DNA from: Echinometra lucunter
Lineage: Eukaryota > Echinodermata > Echinoidea > Camarodonta > Echinometridae
Direction: 5' to 3'
Assembly: GCA_029962745.1 (NCBI GenBank)
Contig: CM057171.1
Span: 3,692,682-3,756,681, forward strand
DNA: 64,000 nt
A model generated the notes under the pieces. It did not search any database. It was not told the origin of the DNA and saw nothing but the letters and a program-made list of their open reading frames with translations. How positions within the stretch are numbered: the first letter of the stretch is position 1; the number at the start of each line of letters is the position of its first letter. Both the position numbers and the translations under genes were made by a program. This document shows, one piece after another, positions 34,773-46,493 of this stretch.

Positions 34773-35463
34773 TTGCAGATCTATGTAACGGCATTGTTTA
34801 TTTGTAATTTTGTACAGTCCTGTTTAGATGTCAAGTGAGCAATGAATTTCAATTTCTAATCAGGACAATAAATCAATTCAATGTAATTTCATTAAGAGCG
34901 TGAAGAATAAAAATCTCGGGACAGAACTGTATGTGAACTGTCCCTTTGGCATAATATTACCGCTAGAGAGAGAGAGGGGGGGGGGAGATAATTCACCTCG
35001 CTTTGGGTTATTTTAGGTCTGCCTTCATGAGGGACAAACTAACCGTGTTTTGACCTTTACATGACCTCGCACAGTAATGTGTGTTTTAATTAATTCAATC
35101 AATGCTGTCCTAGATAATCTAGTCCTTCTCATCCCTCACTCGGCGTCATGGTAAATCATCATTATGTCGTCCTGCACTTTTCATCTGTCACACGTCATGA
35201 TTTTTGTATTGATCGTACGGGTCAATTCATCGATATACTGTCTACTGTACGGAACAAAAGTGGTGACAGCGATGTCACGTGATCTGGATAATTCCACCAA
35301 TCAGTGCGCCAGGCCAACTATGTCGTTTGAATAGCCAAGTAATGATATACATCCGTATTGATCTGCATCACGATGGCAATAATTACTGTGACTTCCCGTT
35401 GGGGTAACTGGCGCTCCTTCCTTTGTGCTATTCTTTCAACAAGTTTTGCTCCGTTAAACGTCA
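34773..35463. other. No gene seen
   Basis: Unique sequence. The end of a LINE-like tail (AATAAATCAATTCAATG) lies near 34868. Confidence 0.35.
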
Positions 35464-36222
35464 AACCAAGGAGTTTTAAGAGCTGGAGTCCCAACTGGCA
35501 ACACATTATTTCAAGCAGCTGTCCCTTTCTAAGGTTGTACAATAGAATCTACAGGTGTGCTGTTGCCTTTGATGTCTAGGTTCGATGCCGCCAACATCAT
35601 GTGAAAGCTTGAGTAATGTTTTTTTGTCACGAATATCTTTAATGTTTCATTTTTTTATTTGAATTAACAGAGAGAAAATTGAACAGATGATAAAGTATGA
35701 ATACAAAAGCCTATCTGTGTCCAGAAATTTGCGTATGTCGCATGATAGCAGGTTTAATCTGTGAAAAGGAGTAAAATTTTACAATCCTAAAACCCGCAAT
35801 TTGATACTTTTCCGTTTACTTCCTGCAAACGAAAATAAAAAGTGAATTTGTTGAAGTACAGTTATTTATGATGTTATGTCAGATTAGCGCCCACACATGC
35901 CCAGTCGAGTAATTTTGATTAATATTTCAGGAAATTTTGCACCATTTCCTTTCGTTCGCCTCCTTTAAACGTAGGCACTGTGCACTGCTCATATTATCAG
36001 ACGAGTGGTAGCGAAAAGTAATTATCGTTACAAAAGCTTATTTCCCTTTGAAAATGGCCCGTAAAATTGCAGCCAGGCAGAAAACTTTTGTCTACGTATC
36101 TACAAGGAAGATCAAGTTAAGCACATGCCTGACATATTTTTTCCTGGTGGCATCGAACGTCACTTCAAAGCGAATGCGTTAGATGTGACTCCAGCTCTTG
36201 AAACTCCTTGGTCAAACAGATA
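35464..36222. repeat. Inverted repeat pair about 750 bp apart
   Basis: ACCAAGGAGTTTTAAGAGCT at 35464 (then GGAGTC) is inverted at 36187-36222 (GACTCCAGCTCTTGAAACTC). Inside, GGTTCGATGCCGCCA near 35580 pairs with TGGTGGCATCGAACG near 36146. The spacing differs in the two arms, so one arm has an indel. Possibly an unclassified transposon. Confidence 0.6.
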
Positions 36223-36649
36223 TACAATTCCATGATCTCTATGTTTGCATTCGTGTCCCTTTCGCGACGCATTTTATAGCAATATACTCGTTTGAACAAG
36301 TGGAAGACGAAAAGTGAATCCGGGTAATGAAAGTGGAGGAGAGTGTAAATATCAAATATAAATATTTTCTAAAAACGAAGACCAGTTCTCATTGAAATTT
36401 CTTTCACTTCTGACCGCTCTTTCGGAACTTTTGTGTTTGGGGTTGTGTTGACCCTAACCATTTTTAATCAGACTGTGTTGAAGGAAATTTAGATATAAAG
36501 GATTGGTCAAATGTATCACCTATTACATGTATGAGGTTCGATGCTAAACTACGAAGATTAATGAAATCCTGAATTCGATAGCTTTGAAATGCACGTCACA
36601 AAGACACACGATAGACGATTTAGCATTGATCTAAATACAGTTCTTGATT

Positions 36650-37000
36650 TGCACGTCACACGTGACGGTTATACGGCAATGCAAATATCTTTTATCCAGA
36701 CATGCGGTGTTTAATTACCTCTGTCGATATGAATGACCATGATTCAACCATTCATTACAGCATTCCTGGGGGCTTATACAGCCTTTTACATGGTATTCGG
36801 ACCAATCATTTATATTTAATTCTTCTTCAGCACAGTCAGATTTAAAAAAAATTATACATGACAGCAGAAACAGTGAGGTTATTATTCCCGAATCGCACGT
36901 CACACGATTTGTGAAGGTTCTTCAGATTTGAGCTCGGACATGCGGTGTTTCATTATTCCTGTCGATATGAATTACCGTGATTATCACTAAACATTATTGC
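36650..37000 (+). repeat. Old tandem duplication, period about 240 bp
   Basis: GCACGTCACACG then GACATGCGGTGTTT, ATTA, CTGTCGATATGAAT, ACC and TGATT occur in the same order at 36650-36748 and 36890-36985. Confidence 0.7.
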
Positions 37001-37156
37001 ATGCTTGCAGGGGACATTAATTTTAGATCTCAAATGGGTAAGATTGCTCTCTTGTAAGTTTCCCTGTTTTTATTCTATCCTTCTTGAAGCAGTTTAGTCA
37101 GACTGATGTGTAAAGATTGAAGATGTGTAAAAATGCAAATCAAATTCGGTCAGGAT

Positions 37157-37170
37157 CAGGGGCGGCGATA

Positions 37171-37206
<36 letters not shown>

Positions 37207-37790
37207 AGGGAAGCCAGGGGGTAGGGGAGCAACCGTCCCCTATGATTTTGCAAGTGTTAAAAAAAAAGAGGAGCAAAAGAAGGACAAAGAGAAGGAAGAA
37301 GTAAGAAGAGCATGGGGAAAGTCTGAGATGGTTCAATGGTTCAATTTTGCACCCTTCAAATGCAACACTAAGAGCTCCTTTATGGGTACAACTTCGCATC
37401 CTAAGAAGTATATGCTTTAAGGGTGCAGTGAGCTACATTTTGCACGCTTTAGGGTGCAGAATTATACCCTTTAGCATGTTTAGGGAAGGTGCAAATTTGC
37501 ACCCTTTTGAATGCAAAAACGTCTGCACCCTTAAAGGTGCAAAGTTGCAATTTTAAGAATGCAGACAGGCATTTCCGGGTGCAAACAAGTACAAAAGGGT
37601 GCATCTTTGCACTTTTTTTTCATGTAGGGTGCAAGACTGCACCCAGAATGGTGCTGCCAGTGCTACATTTAGAGAGCAAAATTGAACCTTTCATTCTTAG
37701 TGTGCATTTATTTATTTAAAACGTGAATAATCTCTCCTATGGGTCATCTTCCCCCCCCCCCCTTATCAAAATATCCTGGCGCCACCCCTG
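37157..37790. mobile_element. hAT-type MITE with a 34-base poly-G run
   Basis: The termini are CAGGGGCGGCGATAC at the left and the complement of CAGGGGTGGCGCCAG at the right. Flanks GTCAGGAT and GTCAGACT agree at 6 of 8. A G34 run lies at 37172-37205, 15 bases from the left end. A truncated TGCACCC MITE (37336-37704) is nested inside. The right-end words TATTTTGATA and GAAGATG (inverted) are shared with the element at 61153-61425. Confidence 0.8.
37336..37704. mobile_element. TGCACCC-word MITE nested in a hAT-type element
   Basis: Same body and order as 33230-33604. The left CACACTAAG terminus has been lost, and the right end TCTTAGTGTG is intact. Confidence 0.85.
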
Positions 37791-37799
37791 GTCAGACTT

Positions 37800-38765
37800 C
37801 CCACACCATAGCAAGGTTCTGATAGCTAGACATTACTTTCCATCATCAATGAATGTGAATAATAAATAAACCGACGTAAAAAAGATGGTGCTCAATTTAA
37901 ATATTCCTTCTCGGCTTTCCCGACTTCTGTTGGTAAACCATGCAACTTCCGGGTCCGGATCTCGCACTCTTTTTGTTTATAAGCTAATGCACATACCGCA
38001 GTCAACATTTTGACCAGTCCTTCTCGATGCATTTCTTATACCGTTGATTTTGAAGAAAGACGAGAAAAAAAGCATTGCTATTAGATAATGTAGTCACCAT
38101 GAAAAAAAGTAAGCCAAATTTAATCAAAGTAAAAGGTTGCAATGCCATGTAAATCAGGTTAATCAAAATAATGAGTATAGACCTTATTACCTATTTAGTA
38201 AATGCAATTAAATTATTTATCAGATGATGATGATATATTACGTCCTTATTAGAGATCATTCTTATAACATAAGTTGTCAGAAAATAAGTCTTAGTAAAAA
38301 AAAAGAAGAAGAAGAAGAAGAAGAAGGTAAATACAAAAATACAATTAAGACAAAAATGCAGAACAATTAAAGGGTGAATTAAAACGACCTGATACGTAAT
38401 GTTAGACAGAACTGTGTGATTAGGTTAAGTTTATGGTTAGATTAAATCTCTATCATTATGATAGTAGATTTGGCTAAGTGACTACAGACTATTATAATCT
38501 GTCACGCCTGATGGTCTGGAATAATTACCTCTGCTCTGTCAAGCAAGGATTTTCTTCCTACCAGGTTATACACGCAATTACTTACTAATACTGTATCGAA
38601 GGACTATGGAAAATGTAGATTAATGTCTTGACAGAATTAATGATTAGTGCCATTAGTGGTTTGATAAGAAAAAATTGTACCACACGTAACGGTGTCCAGT
38701 CTAATAAGTGAAGAATCAGGTCCTATTTGGACTCGTATCAAGTACGCCAGATTTCAGGGCATAAC
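37800..38765. other. No gene seen
   Basis: AT-rich unique sequence with a short GAA run near 38304. Confidence 0.4.
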
Positions 38766-38769
38766 TACA

Positions 38770-39087
38770 GAATATCGTATGTTTGATCAGCAAGGCTTTA
38801 TTTATTTAAAAGATAAATCATTTTGTAAGATCAGTTTTAAGACAAATTCCACAGCGCATTGAGCCAAGCCTAACGTCATTCCCTTTCTGTGATATATGCC
38901 AAATGACTGGCAAAGATTTGTGCATAAAACTACATGGCACATTATGCAATCATGACGAGGACATAAGACTTTTCTTAAAAGCATCAACCTCGCCAAACTG
39001 CATACATGGTATAGAATATCGTGATGTTTGATCAGCAAGGGCTTCAGTTTATTCAAAAGATTATGCCATTTGTCGGATCAATTATCA
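38770..39087 (+). repeat. Old tandem duplication, period about 240 bp
   Basis: AGAATATCGT then TGTTTGATCAGCAAGG, TTTATT, AAAAGAT, TTTGT and GATCA occur in the same order at 38770-38840 and 39012-39085. Confidence 0.75.
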
Positions 39088-39843
39088 GACGCTAATGAGG
39101 TCACAATAGACATCTTGCCGAGTCCCAAGCGATATCAAGAGATCATTAAGTTTTTTGAAATATGGTCGATAGAAGTATGCTTCTTGGAGGTCGTTATGAG
39201 ATGTATGTGGGCACCAAAGGTTATAGGTGCATAGCACACGATAGGCTCATAAGCATTGGCCCATGCCTCGATGGTGTCTTTTAAGTAATATAGAGCCCCC
39301 CCCCCCCCCCTCCACCTTTCGGTACGTTTCTGGAATATGAGATGTATGTACTTCTTTGGAATCATTAATTATAATAATAATAATATTCCGTTCTTTTATA
39401 GGGCATATCATATTATTATCTAACGTCTCTCTATCATTACCACGACATCCATGTACAATAGGTGTGAATAACACACAACATTACCGTTAATTCGTCCCCA
39501 TGAGAGTGTACCTTTCGAAATGGTGCCCCATCCATGCCAAACCTCCTTCTCTATGTTTGTGAAGTTTAGTTCAGAAGTATTACTGCTTCAAATGCCATCA
39601 TAATGAGATCTGTGGGCATGATTATCATGATTATCACGTACACACAAAGTAAGAAGTTGAAATTTAGGCACGTTTTGCCCCAATCAATTCGCTTGAAAAC
39701 GAGGGATAACCACGCCGGGGTCGGGAAGGGGGGTGTCAACAAAATAATAGAGTACAAATTAATACTCATTGTCAAATCAATAGTTTTTTCTCATATGTTA
39801 ACTTTTCGATTTCATGATGGAATTCCATTTGACTAAATTACTT
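39088..39843. other. No gene seen
   Basis: Unique sequence with a poly-C run near 39297. Confidence 0.4.
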
Positions 39844-40005
39844 GATCAGCCGGGCACTTGCACTATTTGTTGTCAAAATGACCAGAATCCTAGTCATTGT
39901 GACTAGAATCCGAGTCAATTTTGACTACAATACCTATGGTTCTACATTATATTGACTAGAAGTCTTGTCATTATGACTATAAATAGTGCAAGTGCCCGGC
40001 TGATC
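39844..40005. mobile_element. 162-bp palindromic MITE, TAGTCA-word type
   Basis: A 25-bp perfect terminal inverted repeat starts GATCAGCCGGGCACTTGCAC, extends with two mismatches to 31 bp, and is followed by weaker pairing to the centre. TAGTCA/TGACTA words recur inside. No clear target duplication was found. Confidence 0.85.
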
Positions 40006-40605
40006 CGGTAATCTAGTCAAATCTTACTAGATTGTTTTTAGATTGGGGTGGGGGAAAGTTGTGTTTCCTTCTTTTATGAAACACGTTGTGTATCTAATTC
40101 CGGGAAAGGAACAGAAATATCATACTCCGAAGTGAGCTTCATTGAATGAGATATGTGTGACATTCAAGACAATGTAGAGACAGTTTTAACTCTTTGAAAT
40201 ACTCTTTCCTTACCAACCCGACCAATGGGAGGTATGTGAGAACGTTCATGCCTTATCGCCCCGGGGTCTTTACAAAGTAGGCTAATGAGTTATGTGGGCA
40301 TCGAAATACCCTACAAACAGTTTTAATTCTCATTTAGATGCGCCAGCAACAACTTCATAGGACTATAGAGTTTTTCTGCTCCGGATAAAGTGAGTAGAGT
40401 AACAAACTATGTGGGGGAAGATTTGTCTTAAGCTTGCTGTAGTCACGTAATCAGCATGAAATAATTTGTAGGCTTTAAAATCTATTTGAAAATTATCATC
40501 GCATTATTGCTCAAGCAATACAGACAAAGAGGATCAGGATGTACCAAGTGAACGAATCTTCTATAGAGATTTATTTTACAGGAAAGTCTGAGATCATGAA
40601 TGTCT
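40006..40605. other. No gene seen
   Basis: AT-rich unique sequence. Confidence 0.4.
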
Positions 40606-40636
40606 CTCTCTCTTTTTTCCCTCTCTCTCTTTCTCT

Positions 40637-40704
<68 letters not shown>

Positions 40705-40705
40705 T
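40606..40705. repeat. (CT)n microsatellite
   Basis: Nearly pure CT for about 100 bases, followed by poly-C. Confidence 0.95.
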
Positions 40706-40879
40706 TCTACCCCCCCCCCCCCTCTCGCTCATCATGCTCATCCCTGCCTTAAAATAATTGTGATAATGGTTTGCCCCTTTGGTTTGCCCTCTTCCATAAA
40801 CACGATGAATAAATCATGAAATGAATAAAATATCTTATTCTCATCACTATAGACGAGGTCCTTCTTTATTTCAAAATCA

Positions 40880-41279
40880 TTAACCCATTGACTACTGGAA
40901 TCTGTGTGGTGTTTCATTAAGCTGTTCGTAAAGTTACGAATGACTTTACGAACGACTTGAATATGAAGTGCCAAATGGGATGCCCAAAGTTTTTCCTGAC
41001 GTTTTAACAAAAATGCGACTGCATTTCCCATAATCTCAGTTACATTGTGGCAAAAATTATACTTCCCAATAAAAATGTTTGTAAAAAAAATATATTAATG
41101 TTAATCTACGTCTGCATATTTCATCTCTAGCTGATGCGATTTATGATGACTTAGAATCCCATTTGGCTTGCCATATTCAAGTCGCTCGTAAGGTCTTCGT
41201 AACTTTACGAACAGCTTTATGAAACACCCCCGGGTTGCTCTTGTAAGCCTATGTGAATTCAGTAGTCAACGGGTTGATT
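40880..41279. mobile_element. Outer inverted-repeat element, TTAACCC termini, carrying a nested MITE
   Basis: TTAACCCATTGACTACTGGA at the left matches the complement of TCAACCCGTTGACTACTGAA at the right. The short outer arms enclose the MITE at 40908-41230. Confidence 0.65.
40908..41230. mobile_element. MITE, GGTGTTTCATAAAGCTG family, copy 1
   Basis: GGTGTTTCATTAAGCTGTTC at the left and the complement of GGTGTTTCATAAAGCTGTTC at the right form termini that continue through GTAAAGTTACGAA. The body matches 62920-63214 in GGAATGCCCAAAG-type and AATCCCATTTGGCTT words. Confidence 0.85.
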
Positions 41280-42628
41280 AGAATACGAGGTCCCTCTCTA
41301 TATCCCGTTTTCTACCTTTCCTTCTTCTTCAATTAATCATTTTAAGAGAGAAAGAAGAGGGAGAGGGGAATTGCGTTTTGGTTTCGATAACCTTGATGAC
41401 CATGATGACAATCACGTTTAGTTTCAAAACATCGTACATCTCAGTCACGTTGTCGTTATTTCCTTGATTTATACGGTGATTATAAATTATTCCACCTAGA
41501 ATTTTTCAAAGACGCATCACTTATCCTTTCTTCTAAAATGGAACACGTTTTCCGTCAAAGCAAGCTGAACAGGTTGCATGAGCAGAACCTCACTATCCAG
41601 AGAGAGATGAGGAAACAGAACGGAGAGAAAAGAAGAGAGAGGGACAGACAGACAGACAAACAGACATACAGACACACAGACAGACAAAAAGAGACATAGA
41701 GAGATAGAGTGCGGGACACAAAGGTAACAGTGGAAAACATAATTACAAAAGGAGACAAAGAGACAGAAATGTTAGATAAAAACAGAAATTAAAGAGACAG
41801 ATAACAGACATAAAATACATGTTGCTGTTGTTGTTGTTGAATTGGGTTTTTACAGACGTGTATCAATCAGATATGATTATTTACGTCTGGGACCGGCCTT
41901 TTACGTCACCATCCGAAAGACGTGACTCAGATTGGAACCCGTGAGTCCGCTGAATCAGTTTATAACTTCCATTATAGATGGAGTTCAACCATGTTTCTTA
42001 AGGTATTTTTTAATTATTTTTTTTTCTTTTTACCCATTTCATGCAACAGTGTTACGTGATTTGCTATGACGGTGTTGAAAAGGTTGGACTATTACATGCC
42101 ACACTTTGAAACACACTTTAAAAAAACGATATTGAAAAAAAAGAAAAATACAACACTGAGCCGGCATACGGTCATGAACCGTAAAAAACTTATGATTTTA
42201 CACACGGTTGGTACGAACAACGAGAAGGATGTGAGTAAATTGATATCTGATCAAGTGCATATTTGTACCAAGTGTAATTTGAGTCAGCAGTGCTAATAAT
42301 GAAAGTGCATTACTGTATCAAATTCCCAATAATTTTGTTATCGTAATCAATTTCGATACGAAACTAAATTCAGCATTGTTGGACAAGAAAAACATTGACA
42401 AAGAAAATTAATGTGGCTAAGAAAAAGCAACCACGAGGTCTATTGCATTCAAACTATTAGGCCTTCTATCATTCTTTATTCATTATTTCGGCATATAGGG
42501 ATATACACTTTCATCATAACTATTGTATTTCATTTTTATTTTAGCATTTTGCCATTCAGAGTAAATTCTTTTTGATATACTTATTACTGATTTTGTTTAT
42601 TTATTTATCAATGATAAATTACCAGAGC
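41280..42628. other. No gene recognised; GACA microsatellite at 41638-41705
   Basis: A + frame at 42066-42296 has basic protein-like composition and a CTKCNLSQQC segment but no family match. The GACAGACA run accounts for the open minus frame near 41650. Confidence 0.4.
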
Positions 42629-42824
42629 CATGGGCAGAAATTCTTGGAGAGGGGGGGGGGGGGGGTGGACACACTATAGGAATGTATGCATCATTAACAC
42701 GTTTTTGTGACCTTTGACTTAGCATGGACTCATGGGAAAGCCGGGGACATCTTTGGGGGCTTGTCGGAAAATTTTCAAATATGCCTCCGTCCGAGTCACG
42801 CTTCAAGACAAACTGTCGCCCATG
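42629..42824. mobile_element. 196-bp hAT-type MITE
   Basis: The termini are CATGGGCAGAAA at the left and the complement of CATGGGCGACAG at the right. Flanks ACCAGAGC and ACCAGATT agree at 6 of 8. A poly-G run starts about 20 bases from the left end. Confidence 0.7.
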
Positions 42825-42829
42825 ACCAG

Positions 42830-43317
42830 ATTGCTAGTAGATGTTTAAAGTTTGTAATCAGTGTTATTCGATATATAAACTACATGCCTATACATACTCA
42901 GTATATCTATATATAACTATAAAGGTGCTCAATTGGTAGCATAAAGTACAGTCATCATTAGGGACTACATACACTGTACTTCTCACCTACCTTCTGGGAA
43001 AGTTATAGCTCGTGCACATTGTGGTTGAGCGGGATATGGGAGAAGTTCAGATATTGCGGCTTTCGTAATAATTAGTTCACGCAATCTGGGCACGTAAGGC
43101 ATTCACACATTGTTGTCTCATTGCCACATGAATGACTGAAAAGGGCAATTAAAAGAAATCGTTAGCCCGCATTAAACACGCCAATACTAAAAACAAAAAT
43201 GAAACAAAACAAAACAAAAAAACATTAATAATAGGAATGTTGCCTGCAAGAGGGGCTTCTAATACTCTTTGTGAAATTATGAAAGGAGATAAGTCCTTCT
43301 CTCTGCTTTAAAGGTTC
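42830..43317. other. No gene seen
   Basis: AT-rich unique sequence. Confidence 0.4.
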
Positions 43318-44131
43318 TTTTTATTATTATTATTATTCATTCATTGCAACCATAAAGGTTGAATTATGCACATATAAATAGTACATTTTAATTCAAAAGA
43401 AACAGAAAAGGGGGAGGAGAAAAGAAGGTAAGAGGAATCAGAAAACAAAAAGGGAAACGCATATAGGTAATAAGTCGAAGAATATCTAATAATACACAAC
43501 AATCATAAAATTTATTCAAAATCTACAGATGATACAAAATTTAAACTGGAAACAGTCTGAACCGTATATTCCTAAAATGTTGCACTTTTTATTGCACTTT
43601 AAATTATTGAAGGTTGTACAGACACCAAGGGATAAAACTCTCCTTGTATCTTTTCGTTTTACACAAAGGCAATGGAAATGGTTTTCTATTTCTGATTACA
43701 TATTTGTTTTCCTTTTTAGATGGAAGGAGGTAGTTCAACAGATTTTTTTTTATTTGGGCAAACAATTTTTCACACATGATTCTCCGACGGTCGGATAGAG
43801 ATTCTAACCTTAATTCTTTTAGTGCATCAGTATATGATAACTGTGGGATGGTTATATGCACAGCTCGTTTTTGTACAGACTCCAGTAACTCTGATTGTTC
43901 GTTTGTTAGCCCCCCATGAAATACTTCGCAGGCATACTCCAAAACAGAGCGGATACAGGCTTTGTAATACGTACATAACTCATTTCTAGATAGGCCAGCT
44001 CTTCTTAGTTGAACCAAAAGAATTAGCCGTCTTGCGGCTTTTGAGTAAATTGCATCAGTCTGGGATATAAGTAATGTTTCATTTGCGGTTAGCATTCCTA
44101 GAGATGAGGAAGTGTATGGCGCTGTCGACAT
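43318..44131 (-). pseudogene. 5'-truncated non-LTR retrotransposon, reverse transcriptase C-terminus
   Basis: A minus-strand frame of 175 codons (44131-43604) carries RRAGLSRNELCTYYKACIRS, VLEYACEVFHGGLTNEQSEL, LESVQKRAVHI, then SYTDALKELRLESLSDRR and LLPSKKEN. This is the standard C-terminal region of CR1/Jockey-type LINE polymerases. A 3' untranslated part follows down to an ATA-rich tail at 43318-43336, which marks the 3' end. The polymerase core is missing (5' truncation), so the copy is dead, but the frame is intact and the insertion may be recent. Confidence 0.85.
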
Positions 44132-44490
44132 AGCGCAGTGCTCTTGTAACCGGCAGGTCGCAGGTTCGACACCAGTCGACGACGTACCAAAGGACCGTTA
44201 CCAGCAGGCGTGTAGACAGCCGGGGGGGGGGGGGGGGATTGGATATGCATCTTCTCCTCCCCCCCCCCACACACACTCACACACATTTTGAGGTGGACTC
44301 AAATACGAATGGGTTAATCATCCCCCCCCCCCCCTCCTCGCCCTCAGGTATGAGGACCTGTCTACTCTAACGGTTCTCGGATAAGACTCGATCTGTAGTT
44401 TTCTGTTGCTTAACAGAGTTGTTGCTTAATTACCAGCATATATTATGTTTTCTTAGCAGTCAGCTGAATGAACCATAAAAACCTTTCAGA
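44110..44490 (+). mobile_element. tRNA-derived SINE abutting a LINE
   Basis: GGCGCTGTCGACATAGCGCAGTGC holds an A box (TAGCGCAGTGC near 44131) and GGTTCGACACC (44163-44173) is a B box. The body contains poly-G and poly-C runs. The tail TTATGTTTTCTTAGCAGTCA is shared with the SINE at 2997, whose head is different. Confidence 0.75.
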
Positions 44491-46070
44491 CCTTTCTGAC
44501 TTTATTATGCCAGATGTATGATGTATGAAAGTGTGATTGAGGAGTATGATTATCAGCAACATACGTGTCAGGATTGTTCGTTGTAAATCTTTGAGGGATG
44601 GTTTGAGATTAATGAACAACTAGCAATGATGATAGGTATATGACAGCAATCTTAAGAATAAATCACAACTGTAATTACAAGCACGTCTCGACAAAGAAAA
44701 GGGACATGACAATCCGCCACTACTCAGTGAAGCAAAGTTCACCAATATCTAACTCATTGTCATGCATAATGAATCATAACTTTATACTTAGCGGTTGTAG
44801 GCAACCGTGAACATGGTTAGTCAAATATAGCGCGAATAGCAGGAATTATCACTCACCAAATAAGCCTGGTGTGCTGCAAAAGTTTGTGTGAAATATCCAA
44901 TAATATATTCCGTTTGGGGTTCCAATAAAAACTATAGTATCACACAGTAATCTGAGGACCATAAATCAAAGAACTGCCCAGCAAACTAAAAGCATGAATG
45001 GCATAGAGAACGCCTGCGTCTACAGGAAGCTACCCTAGCAGGAAACTACACCGAGCATGGCGAACGCAGCTAATGAATGATCATCAGCGCATTGTTCGCT
45101 AGCAGACGACACAGAATATGTGTGCGTAAGGATATTGGTGCATGGACTTGTGCGGGCGCAATGCGGAAAACGCATAGGGATCTTATGGTAAAACATTATT
45201 CAAGAAAACAAGGGGCATTGTACTTTTGCATATTGGAAATCAAATTTTGTTTAGGGGTATTCTGGATATTTGGTAATGAGAGGGATTTTATTTATGTCAA
45301 CTTCATTTGTTTCATACAGTATTCAAGGCTATAAACAACTAAATTATTTACCAAAAGAATCTGGTTGAAAAATATTAGGTGACAGAATGGGCCTAGAAAA
45401 TAATTTTCTATCATTCTAGATCAACAAGAATCACTTTGCTGTTATCTTTTTTTTTTTTTTTTTACTTAATTCACTGTTGATGTAAGCTTTGTTTATTTGT
45501 TCATTTGCTTTTTATTTTATAATTGGAAGTTGTTGAGTTTTCTGAGTTTCTCCGTGCATACTGAAGTAGGTTTGTTTAAAATGGGAACTGTACCCATTTT
45601 TTTTTTATTGTCCATTATTGAATATGATCTGCAAGGATAATTGAATGAGAGACGAGGATTTCGAATTGTCCTGTTGAATCTTGTGAAAATATGTCAACCT
45701 CCATCGTTGAACAGACGAGGTGAATTATATGCTAATCAACCTGAACAGACAAGCGATATGGAGTAGACATTATTATGGCGCATTGTGTTACAACAGAGGA
45801 TATCCTATGTTACAATGACGGGAAACGTTAAATTAGAGACCCATTGCACTATCTATTGTCAAGAGGGGTTGACCTTTTGACCCCCAACACAAAACAAGTG
45901 TATTTGAGAAGTGTTTGATATTGAATATTAGTTTGGTGACATGTGGTCAATAGAGTTCATACTAGAACAACGAGCTGGGGATAAGGGGTGCCTCTCACAA
46001 GATTTGTAAAATTTTTAGTGTTTTGTCACTATGAAAAGGTACGATAGTGATAATGGTAACAATAATAATA
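44491..46070. other. No gene seen
   Basis: Long AT-rich unique stretch. GTGAGT-like donors on the - strand (near 44861) have no convincing exon next to them. A poly-T run lies near 45450. Confidence 0.4.
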
Positions 46071-46071
46071 A

Positions 46072-46114
46072 TAGAAATCACCATCATCATCATCATCAAC
46101 ACCATCACCATCAA

Positions 46115-46153
<39 letters not shown>

Positions 46154-46155
46154 AA
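46072..46155. repeat. (CAT)n microsatellite
   Basis: CAT/CAC triplets. Poly-His and poly-Met frames are artefacts. Confidence 0.95.
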
Positions 46156-46354
46156 TTATCAGAACATTGTGATAATAATAAGTTATGTAGTACATTACCT
46201 AAATATTTTAATACGCTTTACGATGTTACTGTCATCACCCCTGATTAGTGTGGCATTTCTAGCCCCCCCCCCCCCATGTGTGCACCATCTTCACTCTTCA
46301 GGAACATTCTTGCCATTTGCATCGTTGTATACATAAAGGACAATGGAAAATTCA

Positions 46355-46493
46355 GTGAAATTTCATTTCAATTCATTTGCTCATAAAAAAATCCATAAAA
46401 TACATGCAAACAACAGCAAATATACATAAATCAAAAAGTAGAATACATGAGCAACAAGAATAACACAGTACTGTACATTGAATTTGGTATGAG
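46355..46493 (-). mobile_element. LINE-like 3' tail, host of the hAT insertion
   Basis: TTTCATTTCAATTCATTTGC followed by AAAATACATGCAAACAACAG resembles the inverted 3' end of a non-LTR element with a TTGAA-type tail. It is interrupted at 46494. Confidence 0.4.

Noticed and set aside
37011..37037. 27-base segment between CTTGCAG and GTAAGATT
   Set aside because: Too short to judge, and no neighbouring exon in phase was found.
42066..42296. 76-codon basic frame with a CxxC-like pair
   Set aside because: No family match, no splice signals and AT-rich composition; most likely chance.
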